64,000 nucleotides of DNA from Pedobacter xixiisoli. GTDB lineage: Bacteria; Bacteroidota; Bacteroidia; Sphingobacteriales; Sphingobacteriaceae. The DNA lies in contig NZ_OCMT01000002.1 of assembly GCF_900215335.1 (NCBI RefSeq), forward strand, positions 992,001 through 1,056,000. The letters run 5' to 3'. Positions 25,987-34,666 of the stretch are shown here, one piece after another. The notes beneath the pieces were generated by a model. It made no database searches. It saw only the letters and a program-made list of their open reading frames with translations, and was not told the origin of the DNA. The position numbers and the translations under genes were made by a program. Every line of letters begins with the position of its first letter. Within the stretch, counting starts at the first letter, position 1.

Positions 25987-27912
25987 ATGAACCAAAAACG
26001 TAGCCAGCAGTCGATATACACGATACTTATTTACCAGTTTGTTTTATTATTAGCATTTTACGCAATTTGCAGACTGGGATTTTTATTAGTCAACAGATCA
26101 CTTTTTACACATTTAAGTACTGGAGAAATAGCTCATATTTTTTTAGGCGGAATTAAATTTGATGTGGTTGCGCTGTTGTACATCAACTCATTGTATATTA
26201 TACTTCAAGCCTTACCAATTCCCTTCAAGTATAGAAAAGGGTATCAAAACTTCAATAAGTGGCTTTTTATTGTTACCAACAGCATAGGTTTCTTAGCTAA
26301 TTTTATTGATTTTGCTTATTATAAATTCACTTTAAAAAGAACTACTGGCAGCGTCTTCTCTCAATTTAGCCACGAAAAAAACAAACTTAAGCTAACCACC
26401 GATTTTCTTTTAGAGTATTGGCTTTTGTTGATCATTTTTTTCCTTTTCATCTATGCCTTTGCCAAGCTTAGCCAAATTCTAAGGACACCAAACAAAGTTC
26501 GCTTTGATTGGAAAGCTTATTTAGCACAAACTGCGGCTTTTTTAGTCATCGCATTTTTATTTATTGGTGGTGTAAGAGGAGGTTGGAAGCATAGTACTCG
26601 ACCAATTACCTTAAGTAACGCCGGCGATTTTGTTAAATCTCCAAGCGATATGAGTTTGGTACTGAACACGCCTTTCAGTATTATGAAGACCCTAAATTCT
26701 CCAAAATTAATACCAGTAAATTATTTTGACGAACAAACTTTAACACAATTATATAATCCTATCCATAAAGGAAACGACACTGCAGCATTTAAAAAACTGA
26801 ATGTAGTTTTCTTAATTATCGAAAGCTTAGGCAAGGAACATGTTGGTGCATTAAATAAAGACCAGCTAAATGGAACTTACAAAGGCTACACTCCTTTTAT
26901 AGATAGCTTGGTTGAGCAGAGCTTCACTTCAAACCGAACTTATGCTAACGGCCGTAAATCTATCGATGCACTACCTTCTGTAATTTCGGGCATTCCATCT
27001 ATTAAAGAGCCTTTTGTACTTTCTTCTTACGCTAGCAATAACACTACTAGTATTGCTAAACTACTTGGCGATGAAGGCTACTACACCGCATTTTTTCACG
27101 GCGCTCCAAATGGATCTATGGGATTTTCGGCATATACCAACTTGGCGGGCGTAAACCATTACTATGGCAAAGACGAGTATAACAACGATGCCGATTTTGA
27201 TGGCATTTGGGGTATTTGGGACGAGCCTTTTATGCAATATATGGCAAAAACCATTAATACTTTTAAGCAGCCCTTTTTCACCTCGTTCTTTTCGGTTTCT
27301 TCTCACCACCCGTTTAAGGTTCCTGAAAAGTACCAAGGAGTTTTTCCAAAAGGCCCCTTAGAAGTACAAGAGCCAATGGGTTACACCGATATGGCCATAC
27401 GTAAGTTTTTCGAGGCTGCTAAAAAAATGCCATGGTACAAAAACACCTTATTCGTTCTTTGTGCAGACCACGCAACGGTATCCTATCTCCCCGATTATCA
27501 AACAGTACCTGGTTATTTCTCTATCCCCATATTATTCTACTATCCTGCTGGAAATTTAAAAGGAAGGACAGATAAAATTATTCAGCAGATAGATATTATG
27601 CCTACGGTACTTAATTACCTAAACTACAAAAAGCCTTATTTTGCTTTCGGTTTTGATGCCTTAAACAATAAAAAAGATAACTTTGCGGTTAATAATAACG
27701 ATGGTAATTTTAATTTTTATGATGGAGATTACCTATTAATTAACGATGGAGAAAAGTCTATTTCATTATTCAATTTGAAAGAAGATAGAACTACAAGCAA
27801 CAACTTGATAAACCATTTACCCTTGGTAAAACAAGAATTGGAACAGAAGCTAAAAGCTTTTATGCAACAGTACAACAATAGAATGATAAACAACCAATTA
27901 ACCACCAATTAA
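25987..27912 (+). CDS. LtaS-type sulfatase-fold phosphoglycerol transferase
   Basis: 641 residues. Five N-terminal membrane segments (to about residue 200), then a sulfatase/alkaline-phosphatase-like extracellular domain: FLIIESLGKEH (metal Glu), NGRKSIDALPS in the nucleophile region (where LtaS has Thr, here a Ser), ASNNTTSIAKLL, FTSFFSVSSHHPFKVP, and FVLCADHA with the metal Asp-His. In Gram-negative bacteria such proteins move phosphoglycerol or phosphoethanolamine to envelope glycans or lipids, not lipoteichoic acid. It starts 30 nt after chaA, ending 3 nt before gtrA-like gene. The acceptor is unknown. Confidence 0.9.
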   Translation: MNQKRSQQSIYTILIYQFVLLLAFYAICRLGFLLVNRSLFTHLSTGEIAHIFLGGIKFDVVALLYINSLYIILQALPIPFKYRKGYQNFNKWLFIVTNSIGFLANFIDFAYYKFTLKRTTGSVFSQFSHEKNKLKLTTDFLLEYWLLLIIFFLFIYAFAKLSQILRTPNKVRFDWKAYLAQTAAFLVIAFLFIGGVRGGWKHSTRPITLSNAGDFVKSPSDMSLVLNTPFSIMKTLNSPKLIPVNYFDEQTLTQLYNPIHKGNDTAAFKKLNVVFLIIESLGKEHVGALNKDQLNGTYKGYTPFIDSLVEQSFTSNRTYANGRKSIDALPSVISGIPSIKEPFVLSSYASNNTTSIAKLLGDEGYYTAFFHGAPNGSMGFSAYTNLAGVNHYYGKDEYNNDADFDGIWGIWDEPFMQYMAKTINTFKQPFFTSFFSVSSHHPFKVPEKYQGVFPKGPLEVQEPMGYTDMAIRKFFEAAKKMPWYKNTLFVLCADHATVSYLPDYQTVPGYFSIPILFYYPAGNLKGRTDKIIQQIDIMPTVLNYLNYKKPYFAFGFDALNNKKDNFAVNNNDGNFNFYDGDYLLINDGEKSISLFNLKEDRTTSNNLINHLPLVKQELEQKLKAFMQQYNNRMINNQLTTN

Positions 27913-27915
27913 ACG

Positions 27916-28395
27916 ATGAGAAAATTAGCCCTGCGCATCATCGATTTTTTCTATCCACCGTTTAAAAATTGGTTTTCTATTCATACTTTTAGGTACATGG
28001 CCAGTGGTGGCTTTACCGCGGCTTCTGGTATTGTTGCTTATTTTATCATTTATAATTACATCCTTCAACAAAAAGATGTTCATTTAAACGGTTATTTAGT
28101 TACCGCACCAATTGCAGCTTTAGCACTAGAATCTGTCTTTACCTTTGTAGTAGGTTTTATGCTGAACAAGTATTTGGTATTTACACAGTCAGACCTGAAA
28201 GGCCGAATCCAATTGTTTAGGTACGGAACCGTAGTTTGTACCAATATCCTTCTTAACTATGCACTCATGAAAATTTTGGTAGAAGGATTTCAATTTTACC
28301 CATCTATTTCAAAAGCATTTATCACTATCCTTTTAGCCGTTTTCAGCTATTTTTCCCAAAAGTATTTCTCATTTAGAGTTAAAAAGAAAATCTAG
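27916..28395 (+). CDS. GtrA-family membrane protein
   Basis: 159 residues with four membrane segments and the GtrA family opening FRYMASGGFTAASGIVAYF, plus FVVGFMLNKYLVFT. GtrA proteins are thought to flip or help transfer polyprenyl-linked sugars for surface polysaccharides. It follows the sulfatase gene by 3 nt, so cotranscription with an envelope-modifying transferase fits that role. No glycosyltransferase is adjacent, so the sugar is not identified. Confidence 0.9.
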   Translation: MRKLALRIIDFFYPPFKNWFSIHTFRYMASGGFTAASGIVAYFIIYNYILQQKDVHLNGYLVTAPIAALALESVFTFVVGFMLNKYLVFTQSDLKGRIQLFRYGTVVCTNILLNYALMKILVEGFQFYPSISKAFITILLAVFSYFSQKYFSFRVKKKI

Positions 28396-28836
28396 GCAAT
28401 ACATAGCTGTAGCACCATTAACACCTATTCTCTTACTCCGCGTTTTTTCGATTTTTTTAACGGCCTTACCACGAACGTAGCAACAACGTAGGATGAGCGG
28501 TAGACCGACGGTAGACGAGCACACCCAAAACGACAATTCCGTCAAAAACCGACAAACACGACAAAAGCCACTAATTAGGAACAAATGCGCCAAATCCGAC
28601 AGGAATCATTTTTTAAACACTTAATTTAAAACCTTAGATTTTTGCTGCAATATTAGGAACGGAGCATCAATAACTGTTAGAGATATTTAGCCCTATCTTA
28701 GCCCACCATTTTTTCACAGAGTTTACAACTCTATAACTGTTCTAATGTGGCATTTGTCAATTTTCTACTAAAACAGTAGTGTTTTCTTGCTTTCTACCGC
28801 CAAATCAGCTAATTTAGGGCAATTAATAATGTATAA
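28396..28836 (+). other. 441-nt gene-free region before the aromatic hydroxylase
   Basis: A G+C-richer stretch near 28468-28545 contains repeated CGTAG and GGTAGAC words, unlike its AT-rich neighbours. The rest is leader for the hydroxylase; TAATTTAG at 28810-28817 is one base off the -7 consensus. No terminator is obvious after the GtrA gene. Confidence 0.5.
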
Positions 28837-30621
28837 ATGAGCGATTTTAACGACTTTAATAACAAGCAAGTTGCCAAATTGCCTAAACATTTGAGGCAAT
28901 TTATAGTAGAGCAAAATTATGGGAAATACACGCCAATAGACCAAGCGGTTTGGCGTTATGTAATGCGTCAAAACTATAGTTATCTAAAGCACGTTGCTTA
29001 TTATCCGTACATTAAAGGTTTGCAAAGAGCAGGTTTAAGTATCGAATACATTCCAGATTTGCAAACCATGAACGACAATTTGGGCAAAATTGGTTGGGGT
29101 GCTGTAACTGTTGATGGTTTTATTCCGCCGGCTGCATTTATGGAATATCAAGCTTATAAAGTTTTGGTAATTGCTGCCGATATCCGCCAGATTAACCATA
29201 TTGAGTACACGCCAGCACCAGATATTATCCATGAAAGTGCGGGCCATGCGCCAATTATTGCTGATGAAGATTACAATGCTTACTTAAGCTATTTTGGATC
29301 TATCGGTGCAAAAGCCATGTTTTCGAGTAAAGATTTCGAACTTTATGAGGCTATCCGCAGATTGTCGATTTTAAAAGAAGCGGCCAATGTGGATGAAACT
29401 GAAATTGCCAAAGCAGAAAAGGAATTGAAGTTCATTGCAGAAAATATGGGCGAACCATCTGAAATGGCCTTGCTAGGTCGTTTGCATTGGTGGACGGTAG
29501 AATATGGTTTAATCGGCACACTGGAAAATCCGAAGATTTACGGAGCCGGCTTACTTTCTTCTATTGGTGAAAGTGCAACCTGCATGGACCCAAAAATCAA
29601 GAAACTTTGGTATGATATCAATACGATAAATTACTCTTACGATATTACACAAGAGCAGCCGCAGCTGTTTGTAACACCTACTTTCCAGAACTTAATTGAT
29701 GTTTTAGAAGCTTTTGCAGATACCATGGCCTTTAGACGCGGTGGCTCAGAGAGTATTTTAAAAGCAATTGAGTGCAAGAACCCAAGTACGGCAGTTTATA
29801 GTTCTGGCATACAAGTTACGGGCGTATTTACCGATGTGGGTATCAGCAAAGATGATGAAGTAACGTTCATAAAAACTACTGGCCAATCAGCTTTGGCTTT
29901 TGATGGCAAAGAGCTGGATGGACATAGTAAACATTATCATAAAGATGGTTTTTCATCGCCAGTTGGCAAATTAAAAGCTATGGACAAATTGCTAGAAGAC
30001 CACTCGCTTAAAGATTTAGCTACCTTGGGCATCCAAGTTGGTTTAGAAGGAAATTTAGTTTTTGAAAGTGGTATAGATGTAAAAGGAACAGTAAAAGAAA
30101 TTATCCGCAAGGGCGATAAAACGATATTGATTGCTTTTGAAGATTGTACCGTAAAAGAAGCAAATGGCAATATATTGTTCCAACCAGAATGGGGCACTTA
30201 TGACATGGCCTTAGGCGAAAAAATTGTTTCGGTTTTTAATGGTGCTGCCGATAAAGATGCTTACGAAGAGATTACCCATATTAGCGAGCAACTTACACAC
30301 AAAATAGTGTATGACGATGCTACAAAACGCTTACATGGTTTATATCAAGAAGTAAGGGATATTCGTGAAGCTGGCGAAGGAACAGAAAAATTGGTCGATA
30401 TTTTTAACGAGCTGAAAACCAGTTTCCGCCACGATTGGCTTTGTGCCATGCAGATTTTAGAGATTTTGCAGCATACATCAAGTAATCCAGCGCTAGAAAA
30501 CGAAGTAAGGATTTATCTAGAAATGAAAGCGGCAAATGAAAAAGAGCTGACCAAGTTGATTAACGATGGTTTCCATGTAATTGCCAATCCGGTAACACAG
30601 TTGATTACTGTAGAGGATTAG
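28837..30621 (+). CDS. Aromatic amino acid hydroxylase (Bacteroidota long form)
   Basis: 594 residues. The N-terminal ~300 residues are a pterin-dependent aromatic hydroxylase domain with the iron ligands H132 and H137 (HESAGHAP) and E222 (WWTVEYGL). This converts phenylalanine to tyrosine with tetrahydrobiopterin and O2. The remaining ~290 residues form an extra region rich in beta strands and helices (from AFDGKELDGHSKHY), absent from ordinary ~270-residue bacterial PhhA, whose function is unknown. It opens the Phe/Tyr degradation genes of this window, together with HPPD, HmgA and FAH. A hairpin terminator follows 10 nt after the stop. Confidence 0.9.
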   Translation: MSDFNDFNNKQVAKLPKHLRQFIVEQNYGKYTPIDQAVWRYVMRQNYSYLKHVAYYPYIKGLQRAGLSIEYIPDLQTMNDNLGKIGWGAVTVDGFIPPAAFMEYQAYKVLVIAADIRQINHIEYTPAPDIIHESAGHAPIIADEDYNAYLSYFGSIGAKAMFSSKDFELYEAIRRLSILKEAANVDETEIAKAEKELKFIAENMGEPSEMALLGRLHWWTVEYGLIGTLENPKIYGAGLLSSIGESATCMDPKIKKLWYDINTINYSYDITQEQPQLFVTPTFQNLIDVLEAFADTMAFRRGGSESILKAIECKNPSTAVYSSGIQVTGVFTDVGISKDDEVTFIKTTGQSALAFDGKELDGHSKHYHKDGFSSPVGKLKAMDKLLEDHSLKDLATLGIQVGLEGNLVFESGIDVKGTVKEIIRKGDKTILIAFEDCTVKEANGNILFQPEWGTYDMALGEKIVSVFNGAADKDAYEEITHISEQLTHKIVYDDATKRLHGLYQEVRDIREAGEGTEKLVDIFNELKTSFRHDWLCAMQILEILQHTSSNPALENEVRIYLEMKAANEKELTKLINDGFHVIANPVTQLITVED

Positions 30622-30630
30622 TACTTAAAT

Positions 30631-30666
30631 AAACTTACGAAGTTTTAAAAACTTCGTAAGTTTTAT
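30631..30666 (+). terminator. Terminator after the aromatic hydroxylase
   Basis: AAACTTACGAAGT / ACTTCGTAAGTTT stem with TTTAAAA loop and a T run. The same ACTTACGAAGT core in inverted arrangement forms the terminator at 52614-52651. Confidence 0.85.
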
Positions 30667-30677
30667 ACATAAGCTGT

Positions 30678-30799
30678 CGTCATTTGGCACAGTCGAGAAA
30701 TTGAAAATCAACGAAGTTAAATCTTTGAATTTACTTATATACTGAGCATTATTACATCCAAAGATTTCTCCACTTCGCTTTGCTTCGGTCGAAATGACG
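30678..30799. repeat. Palindromic repeat R1 (copy A, degenerate)
   Basis: Begins CGTCATTTGGCACAGTCGAGAAAT and ends AGATTTCTCC...TCGAAATGACG. It is the same family as 38573-38665, 54437-54519 and 61518-61609, but its left arm is degenerate. Confidence 0.7.
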
Positions 30800-30809
30800 G
30801 AGTAAGGAA

Positions 30810-31364
30810 TTAATTGTTCTTCTTTACGTACTTCGTCAATATCACAATCATTTGCTCATTGATTTTTCCTTCAATCTGCTCATTATTATCGTGCACCAAT
30901 CTAATGCGTTTCACTACTGTACCTTTAGGCGCACTAAAACTGGTTCCTTTAACATCCAAAGCTTGGGTTAAAACCACCGTATCTCCATTTTCCAAAACGT
31001 TACCAAAAGCATCGATATGAACCGCAGCTGCTTCTAAACCACTCATTCCCCATTGGATTACATCTTCATCTAAATCAACCATACTCAAAACACCGCTTGC
31101 CCAATCTTCGTCCTTATATTTTTGTAAAATGCGAAAGCTCAACGCTTGCACACTTGGCTCAGGATTCCAGATACTTCCCTCTACCACTCTCCAGTAAAAA
31201 CTTTGGTCAGTTGCTTCTAAGTTTCCCAAACAATCATTACATAAAGCAACGTGGTTTTCTACGGCATCATCCTTTTTTGGGCTTACCACATAGGCATTTG
31301 TAGCTTCTGTTTTACTACATAACTCACATAATCCACCACTGCGTTCTTTTAGTTTTTCTAACAT
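30810..31364 (-). CDS. PhnA/YjdM-family zinc ribbon protein
   Basis: 184 residues from the ATG at 31364. A TTG at 31388 would extend the frame but lies in the -7 box TAAATTTG (31386-31393), so it cannot be transcribed from that promoter. An N-terminal zinc ribbon CELC...CNDC is followed by a C-terminal PhnA domain (VHIDAFGNVLENGDTVVLTQALDVKG). Once linked to phosphonate use, the family is now regarded as not required for it; the role is unknown. It is transcribed divergently from the SDR gene. Confidence 0.9.
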   Translation of the reverse strand: MLEKLKERSGGLCELCSKTEATNAYVVSPKKDDAVENHVALCNDCLGNLEATDQSFYWRVVEGSIWNPEPSVQALSFRILQKYKDEDWASGVLSMVDLDEDVIQWGMSGLEAAAVHIDAFGNVLENGDTVVLTQALDVKGTSFSAPKGTVVKRIRLVHDNNEQIEGKINEQMIVILTKYVKKNN

Positions 31365-31385
31365 GTCTTTTTTGAATTCAAGCGA

Positions 31386-31418
31386 CAAATTTACTCATTT
31401 ATGTTCATCAGCATCAAA
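31386..31418 (-). promoter_or_regulatory. Promoter of the phnA-like gene
   Basis: Minus strand: TTTG (31418-31415), 21 nt, TAAATTTG (31393-31386). Both boxes match the Bacteroidota consensus and predict a leader of about 15 nt. Confidence 0.75.
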
Positions 31419-31497
31419 ATATGGCATTAATCATTTTTTAAACAATAAATACGAAACATTTTTAATCCCTATCTTTGCCCGCTCAAAGTTATTATCC

Positions 31498-32199
31498 ATG
31501 AATATCATCATTACAGGAGCCAGTAGCGGCATAGGTTTCGAAGCAGCATTAGAATTTAGTTTGGACACTAAAAACAAAGTGGTATGTATAGCTCGCTCGG
31601 CAGACAAGCTGCGTAAGCTTCACGAAATTGCCAAAAGTATAACTCCAGAATGTACATTGTTGCCTGTAGCTTTTGATTTAGTAAACGATGATTATAGTGT
31701 ATTAATTCCTTTCATCAAGGAGAAACTAGGTAGCGTAGATATTTTGATAAACAATGCTGGTGCATTGATCAATAAACCTATATTAGAAACTACAGAAATT
31801 GATTTAGCTGAAATGCTAGAACATAATGTAATGAGCCACTTTAAAATGAGCCGTTATATGCTACCATTCATGACTGCCGGTGCACACATTGTAAATATTG
31901 GAAGTATGGGAGGTTTTCAAGGCAGCGTAAAGTTCGCGGGCTTAGCTGCATATTCGGCTAGCAAAGCTGCTTTACACACCTTAACAGAATGTATGGCGCA
32001 GGAATTAGCACAAACAGGAATTAAAATCAACTGTTTAGCATTAGGCTCTGCGCAAACAGAAATGTTAGAAGCGGCTTTTCCAGGTTATGAAAGTCCGGTA
32101 CTGGCCTTTGAAATGGGCAAGTATATTGCTGATTTCGCTAAAACAGGACACAAATTTTTCAACGGAAAGGTGCTACCAGTAGCGGCAACCACGCCTTAG
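31498..32199 (+). CDS. Short-chain dehydrogenase/reductase (SDR)
   Basis: 233 residues from the ATG at 31498, which gives the normal start MNIIITGASSGIG; the frame extends upstream but that part lacks protein character and holds a -7 box (TATCTTTG, 31470-31477). Rossmann motif TGASSGIG (6-13), NNAGAL, catalytic Ser in GSMGG and YSASK with Tyr and Lys. The cofactor is likely NAD(P)H; the substrate is unknown. Divergent from the PhnA-like gene. Confidence 0.93.
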   Translation: MNIIITGASSGIGFEAALEFSLDTKNKVVCIARSADKLRKLHEIAKSITPECTLLPVAFDLVNDDYSVLIPFIKEKLGSVDILINNAGALINKPILETTEIDLAEMLEHNVMSHFKMSRYMLPFMTAGAHIVNIGSMGGFQGSVKFAGLAAYSASKAALHTLTECMAQELAQTGIKINCLALGSAQTEMLEAAFPGYESPVLAFEMGKYIADFAKTGHKFFNGKVLPVAATTP

Positions 32200-32240
32200 A
32201 GCTAATAAGAGTAATATATCTAAGCAATATCATTTTTTGG

Positions 32241-32254
32241 CAACAATATTGTTG
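32241..32254. promoter_or_regulatory. Perfect palindrome before the DUF4870 gene
   Basis: CAACAATATTGTTG lies 41 nt upstream of the ATG at 32295. It could be an operator; there is no T run, so it is not a terminator. Confidence 0.3.
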
Positions 32255-32294
32255 TTAACCCTGCAATTAAAACTAAAAACTAAAATTAATTAGC

Positions 32295-32663
32295 ATGGAA
32301 AACAACGTTATCACTACAGACAACGGTAAAACCGCCTCAATCATCAGTTACTTTACCATTATTGGATGGTTAATTGCATATTTTGCTATGCACAAAGACA
32401 ACAGAACAGAATTAAGCAGCTACCAATTAAGACAAACACTTCTTTTAAACATTACAGCTCTAGTATTAGGTTGGGGTTTAGGTTTTATACTTGGACTTTT
32501 AATTGCTACTACTGGAATTTTTGCACTTATTTATGTTTCTTACGTTGTTCAATTAGGTATTTTTATCATTTGGATAATAGGCTTGATTGGTGCTATCAAT
32601 GGCCAAAAGAAACCAATGCCTATTATTGGCGAGAAAGCTCAAACCATGTTTGCTTCTATCTAA
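32295..32663 (+). CDS. DUF4870 small membrane protein
   Basis: 122 residues with three predicted membrane helices (ASIISYFTIIGWLIAYF, LLLNITALVLGWGLGFILG, VVQLGIFIIWIIGLIGA) and the family sequence SSYQLRQTLLLN between helices 1 and 2. DUF4870 (Tic20-like) proteins are small inner-membrane proteins of unknown function. Followed by a terminator at 32711-32745, so it is monocistronic. Confidence 0.88.
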   Translation: MENNVITTDNGKTASIISYFTIIGWLIAYFAMHKDNRTELSSYQLRQTLLLNITALVLGWGLGFILGLLIATTGIFALIYVSYVVQLGIFIIWIIGLIGAINGQKKPMPIIGEKAQTMFASI

Positions 32664-32710
32664 TTGAGCATACTTGAGAGTCGCTAGGCTTTTGAACTTA
32701 ATTATATGAA

Positions 32711-32745
32711 CAAAGCCTCAATTTACGTTGGGGCTTTGTTTTGTT
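32711..32745 (+). terminator. Terminator after the DUF4870 gene
   Basis: CAAAGCCTCAA / TTGGGGCTTTG stem (one G-U pair) followed by TTTTG. Confidence 0.85.
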
Positions 32746-32813
32746 TGTACAATTAACAAGTTATCAACATTTTATACAAGTTTTTTCTTTTTTATTTAAG
32801 TTTGGAAACAAAC

Positions 32814-33350
32814 ATGAAGAAAATACTTTTAACCATCTTATTGCTCGGTAGTGTTGCGTTTAGTTCTAAAGCACAAGATAATGTGTCTTTAACAATGCAA
32901 TATCAGAAAATGATGGAGAAAGTAATTAGTCGCATTCCAGAAGTGGCTAATTCTACTTCGAACAAAATCATGGACTTTGCTAAATCTTTAATTGGAACTA
33001 GATATCGTTATGCTTCTAGTAACCCAGAAATTGGTTTTGATTGTTCGGGCTTTGTGAGCTACGTTTATAAGCAGTTCGGTTATAGTGGCGCTCGTTCTTC
33101 CGCAGATTTCGCGAAAAAAGGTAAGGCTATTAAATTGGCTGATGCAAAGGTTGGCGACGTGCTAGTGTTCACAGGCTCTAACTCTAGAGTGAGAAGACCT
33201 GGTCACGTAGGTATTATCTATTCTATTGACGAGGCAGGCAAAATTAAGTTTATCCACTCTTCTTCTGGAAAAGCCAAGGGTGTAACTATTACTGATTTAG
33301 AAGGTTATTACAAGAACCGTTTCTTAAAGGCGGTAACTGTGATGGAATAA
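32814..33350 (+). CDS. Small secreted NlpC/P60 (C40) peptidase
   Basis: 178 residues from the ATG at 32814; a TTG at 32802 lies in the -7 box TAAGTTTG (32797-32804) and is rejected. Signal peptide MKKILLTILLLGSVAFSSKA/Q, then one NlpC/P60 domain with Cys77 (GFDCSGF), His131 (RRPGHVG) and His148 (KFIHSSS). It should cut peptide bonds in murein stem peptides, periplasmic. It lacks SH3 domains, unlike the larger paralogue at 23509-24711. Confidence 0.92.
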   Translation: MKKILLTILLLGSVAFSSKAQDNVSLTMQYQKMMEKVISRIPEVANSTSNKIMDFAKSLIGTRYRYASSNPEIGFDCSGFVSYVYKQFGYSGARSSADFAKKGKAIKLADAKVGDVLVFTGSNSRVRRPGHVGIIYSIDEAGKIKFIHSSSGKAKGVTITDLEGYYKNRFLKAVTVME

Positions 33351-33487
33351 AACAGTCGTCAGGTATCAGGGGCTAGGTATCAGTCATGATGGTAAAAACC
33401 TGTATCATTTAGTCTTTTCAAATCTACCTCATTAACATTGAAACTTATGTCTTTCAGACTTTACGGACTAAAAGCTTTTTTAACTAC

Positions 33488-34375
33488 TTATAGCAACAAC
33501 ACTTTCAAAGCATCTGCTACTTTACCGTAAGCAATTAATTCTTTCGCAAATTCGTGAAGTTCTCTTTCTCTGTTGGTTTCATCGCCAATGGTTGCATCCA
33601 AAATATCTTTAACATTGGTATTCCACTGCATTTCGGCAACTTCATCTTCATTTGGCAATTGTTCTTCATTTCCCAACAAACCTAAATCATTTCCGGTAAG
33701 TACTTTAGAACGACGAACCGAAAATGGTAGCGCATCTACGCCTATACCTAATGTGGTTAACGGTTTTGGAACAGTGAACAAACTCTCCGGTGTTACACGA
33801 CTGTACCAATTGCCTCCCAAACGGGCCACTAAATCTATTTTCTGTTGATCAATTTTACCTTCTGCGTCTAGAATTTCTTCTTTCACGTGGATGACCTTAA
33901 TTTCTGCCAAGACCAAGTTACCCGCACCATTTTGGTCGCCCAATGGGATAATTTGATTCACTACACATTCTAATTGAACAGGAGCTTCGGCAACTCTTGG
34001 CGGTTTCACCAAATGCGAAGTCTCCATAGTAAAACCAGCTTTTTCAAACTCGTTTATCTCTTTGCCATACTCGGTGCTCGACAAACTGGTTTGCTGCACC
34101 ATCGCATAATTCACAATGTTGACGACACATTCGCCAACTTCCTTCACATTCTCTAAAGTATGTTTAGTGGTGTTATCTCGCACCCTTCGTGCAGGAGAAA
34201 AAATACAAATTGGCGGATTGGTGCTGAATAGATTAAAAAAGCTAAACGGACTGAGATTAACGTTTCCCTCTGCATCAATAGTTGAAGCCAAACAAATAGG
34301 GCGTGGAGCAATGGCGTACTGCAAGTAGTTTTGCAATTGCATTGGAGTTAAATCATCGCATTTTAATGTTAGCAT
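33488..34375 (-). CDS. Flavin reductase domain-containing protein
   Basis: 295 residues. The N-terminal ~200 residues form a flavin reductase-like (FMN-binding split barrel) domain: PRPICLASTIDAEGNVNLSP, STNPPICIFSPARR, GECVVNIVNYAMV. The C-terminal ~90 residues are an additional helical part. Such proteins bind FMN and either reduce it with NAD(P)H or act as an oxidoreductase directly. The gene lies 290 nt downstream of fah in the same direction, within the aromatic-degradation region, so a link is possible but not shown. Substrate unknown. Confidence 0.88.
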   Translation of the reverse strand: MLTLKCDDLTPMQLQNYLQYAIAPRPICLASTIDAEGNVNLSPFSFFNLFSTNPPICIFSPARRVRDNTTKHTLENVKEVGECVVNIVNYAMVQQTSLSSTEYGKEINEFEKAGFTMETSHLVKPPRVAEAPVQLECVVNQIIPLGDQNGAGNLVLAEIKVIHVKEEILDAEGKIDQQKIDLVARLGGNWYSRVTPESLFTVPKPLTTLGIGVDALPFSVRRSKVLTGNDLGLLGNEEQLPNEDEVAEMQWNTNVKDILDATIGDETNRERELHEFAKELIAYGKVADALKVLLL

Positions 34376-34430
34376 AATTAGAATTGGAAGATTGTAAAAT
34401 TGAAATGTTTTAAAGTTATTTTATGCATCT

Positions 34431-34492
34431 GTCATCCTGAGCTTGTCGAAGGATTTTTATATTTACAAACGCTTCAACAAGCTCAGCGTGAC
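34431..34492. repeat. Palindromic intergenic repeat (family R3)
   Basis: GTCATCCTGAGCTTGTCGAA (34431-34450) pairs with TTCAACAAGCTCAGCGTGAC (34473-34492), giving an almost perfect hairpin of about 20 bp. A half copy occurs at 9783-9804. Confidence 0.7.
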
Positions 34493-34574
34493 ACCAATTG
34501 TAAGTTGAATGCAGAAAGAAAATATTTTCACTGCTGTCAGTTTTAGCATAGAAAGGTTTACCTAAGTTACCTAA

Positions 34575-34657
34575 ACCTGATAGCAGCGAGCATCCCGATT
34601 TTATCGGGATAAAGCGAATAGCAGGGCTTTCGTAACCGAAGCACACAGAACCCTGCT
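34575..34657. repeat. Palindromic intergenic repeat (family R2, copy 2)
   Basis: Starts CCTGATAGCAGCGAG, contains CATCCCGATTTTATCGGGAT as central hairpin, then AGCGAATAGCAGGGCTTTCG; AGCAGGG also pairs with CCCTGCT at 34651-34657. Related to 20452-20535. Confidence 0.6.
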
Positions 34658-34666
34658 TTTCAAATA

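Noticed and set aside
28369..28593. 74-codon minus-strand frame overlapping the end of the GtrA gene
   Set aside because: It reads against a real gene and the G+C-rich repeat-like stretch; the translation has no protein-like composition.
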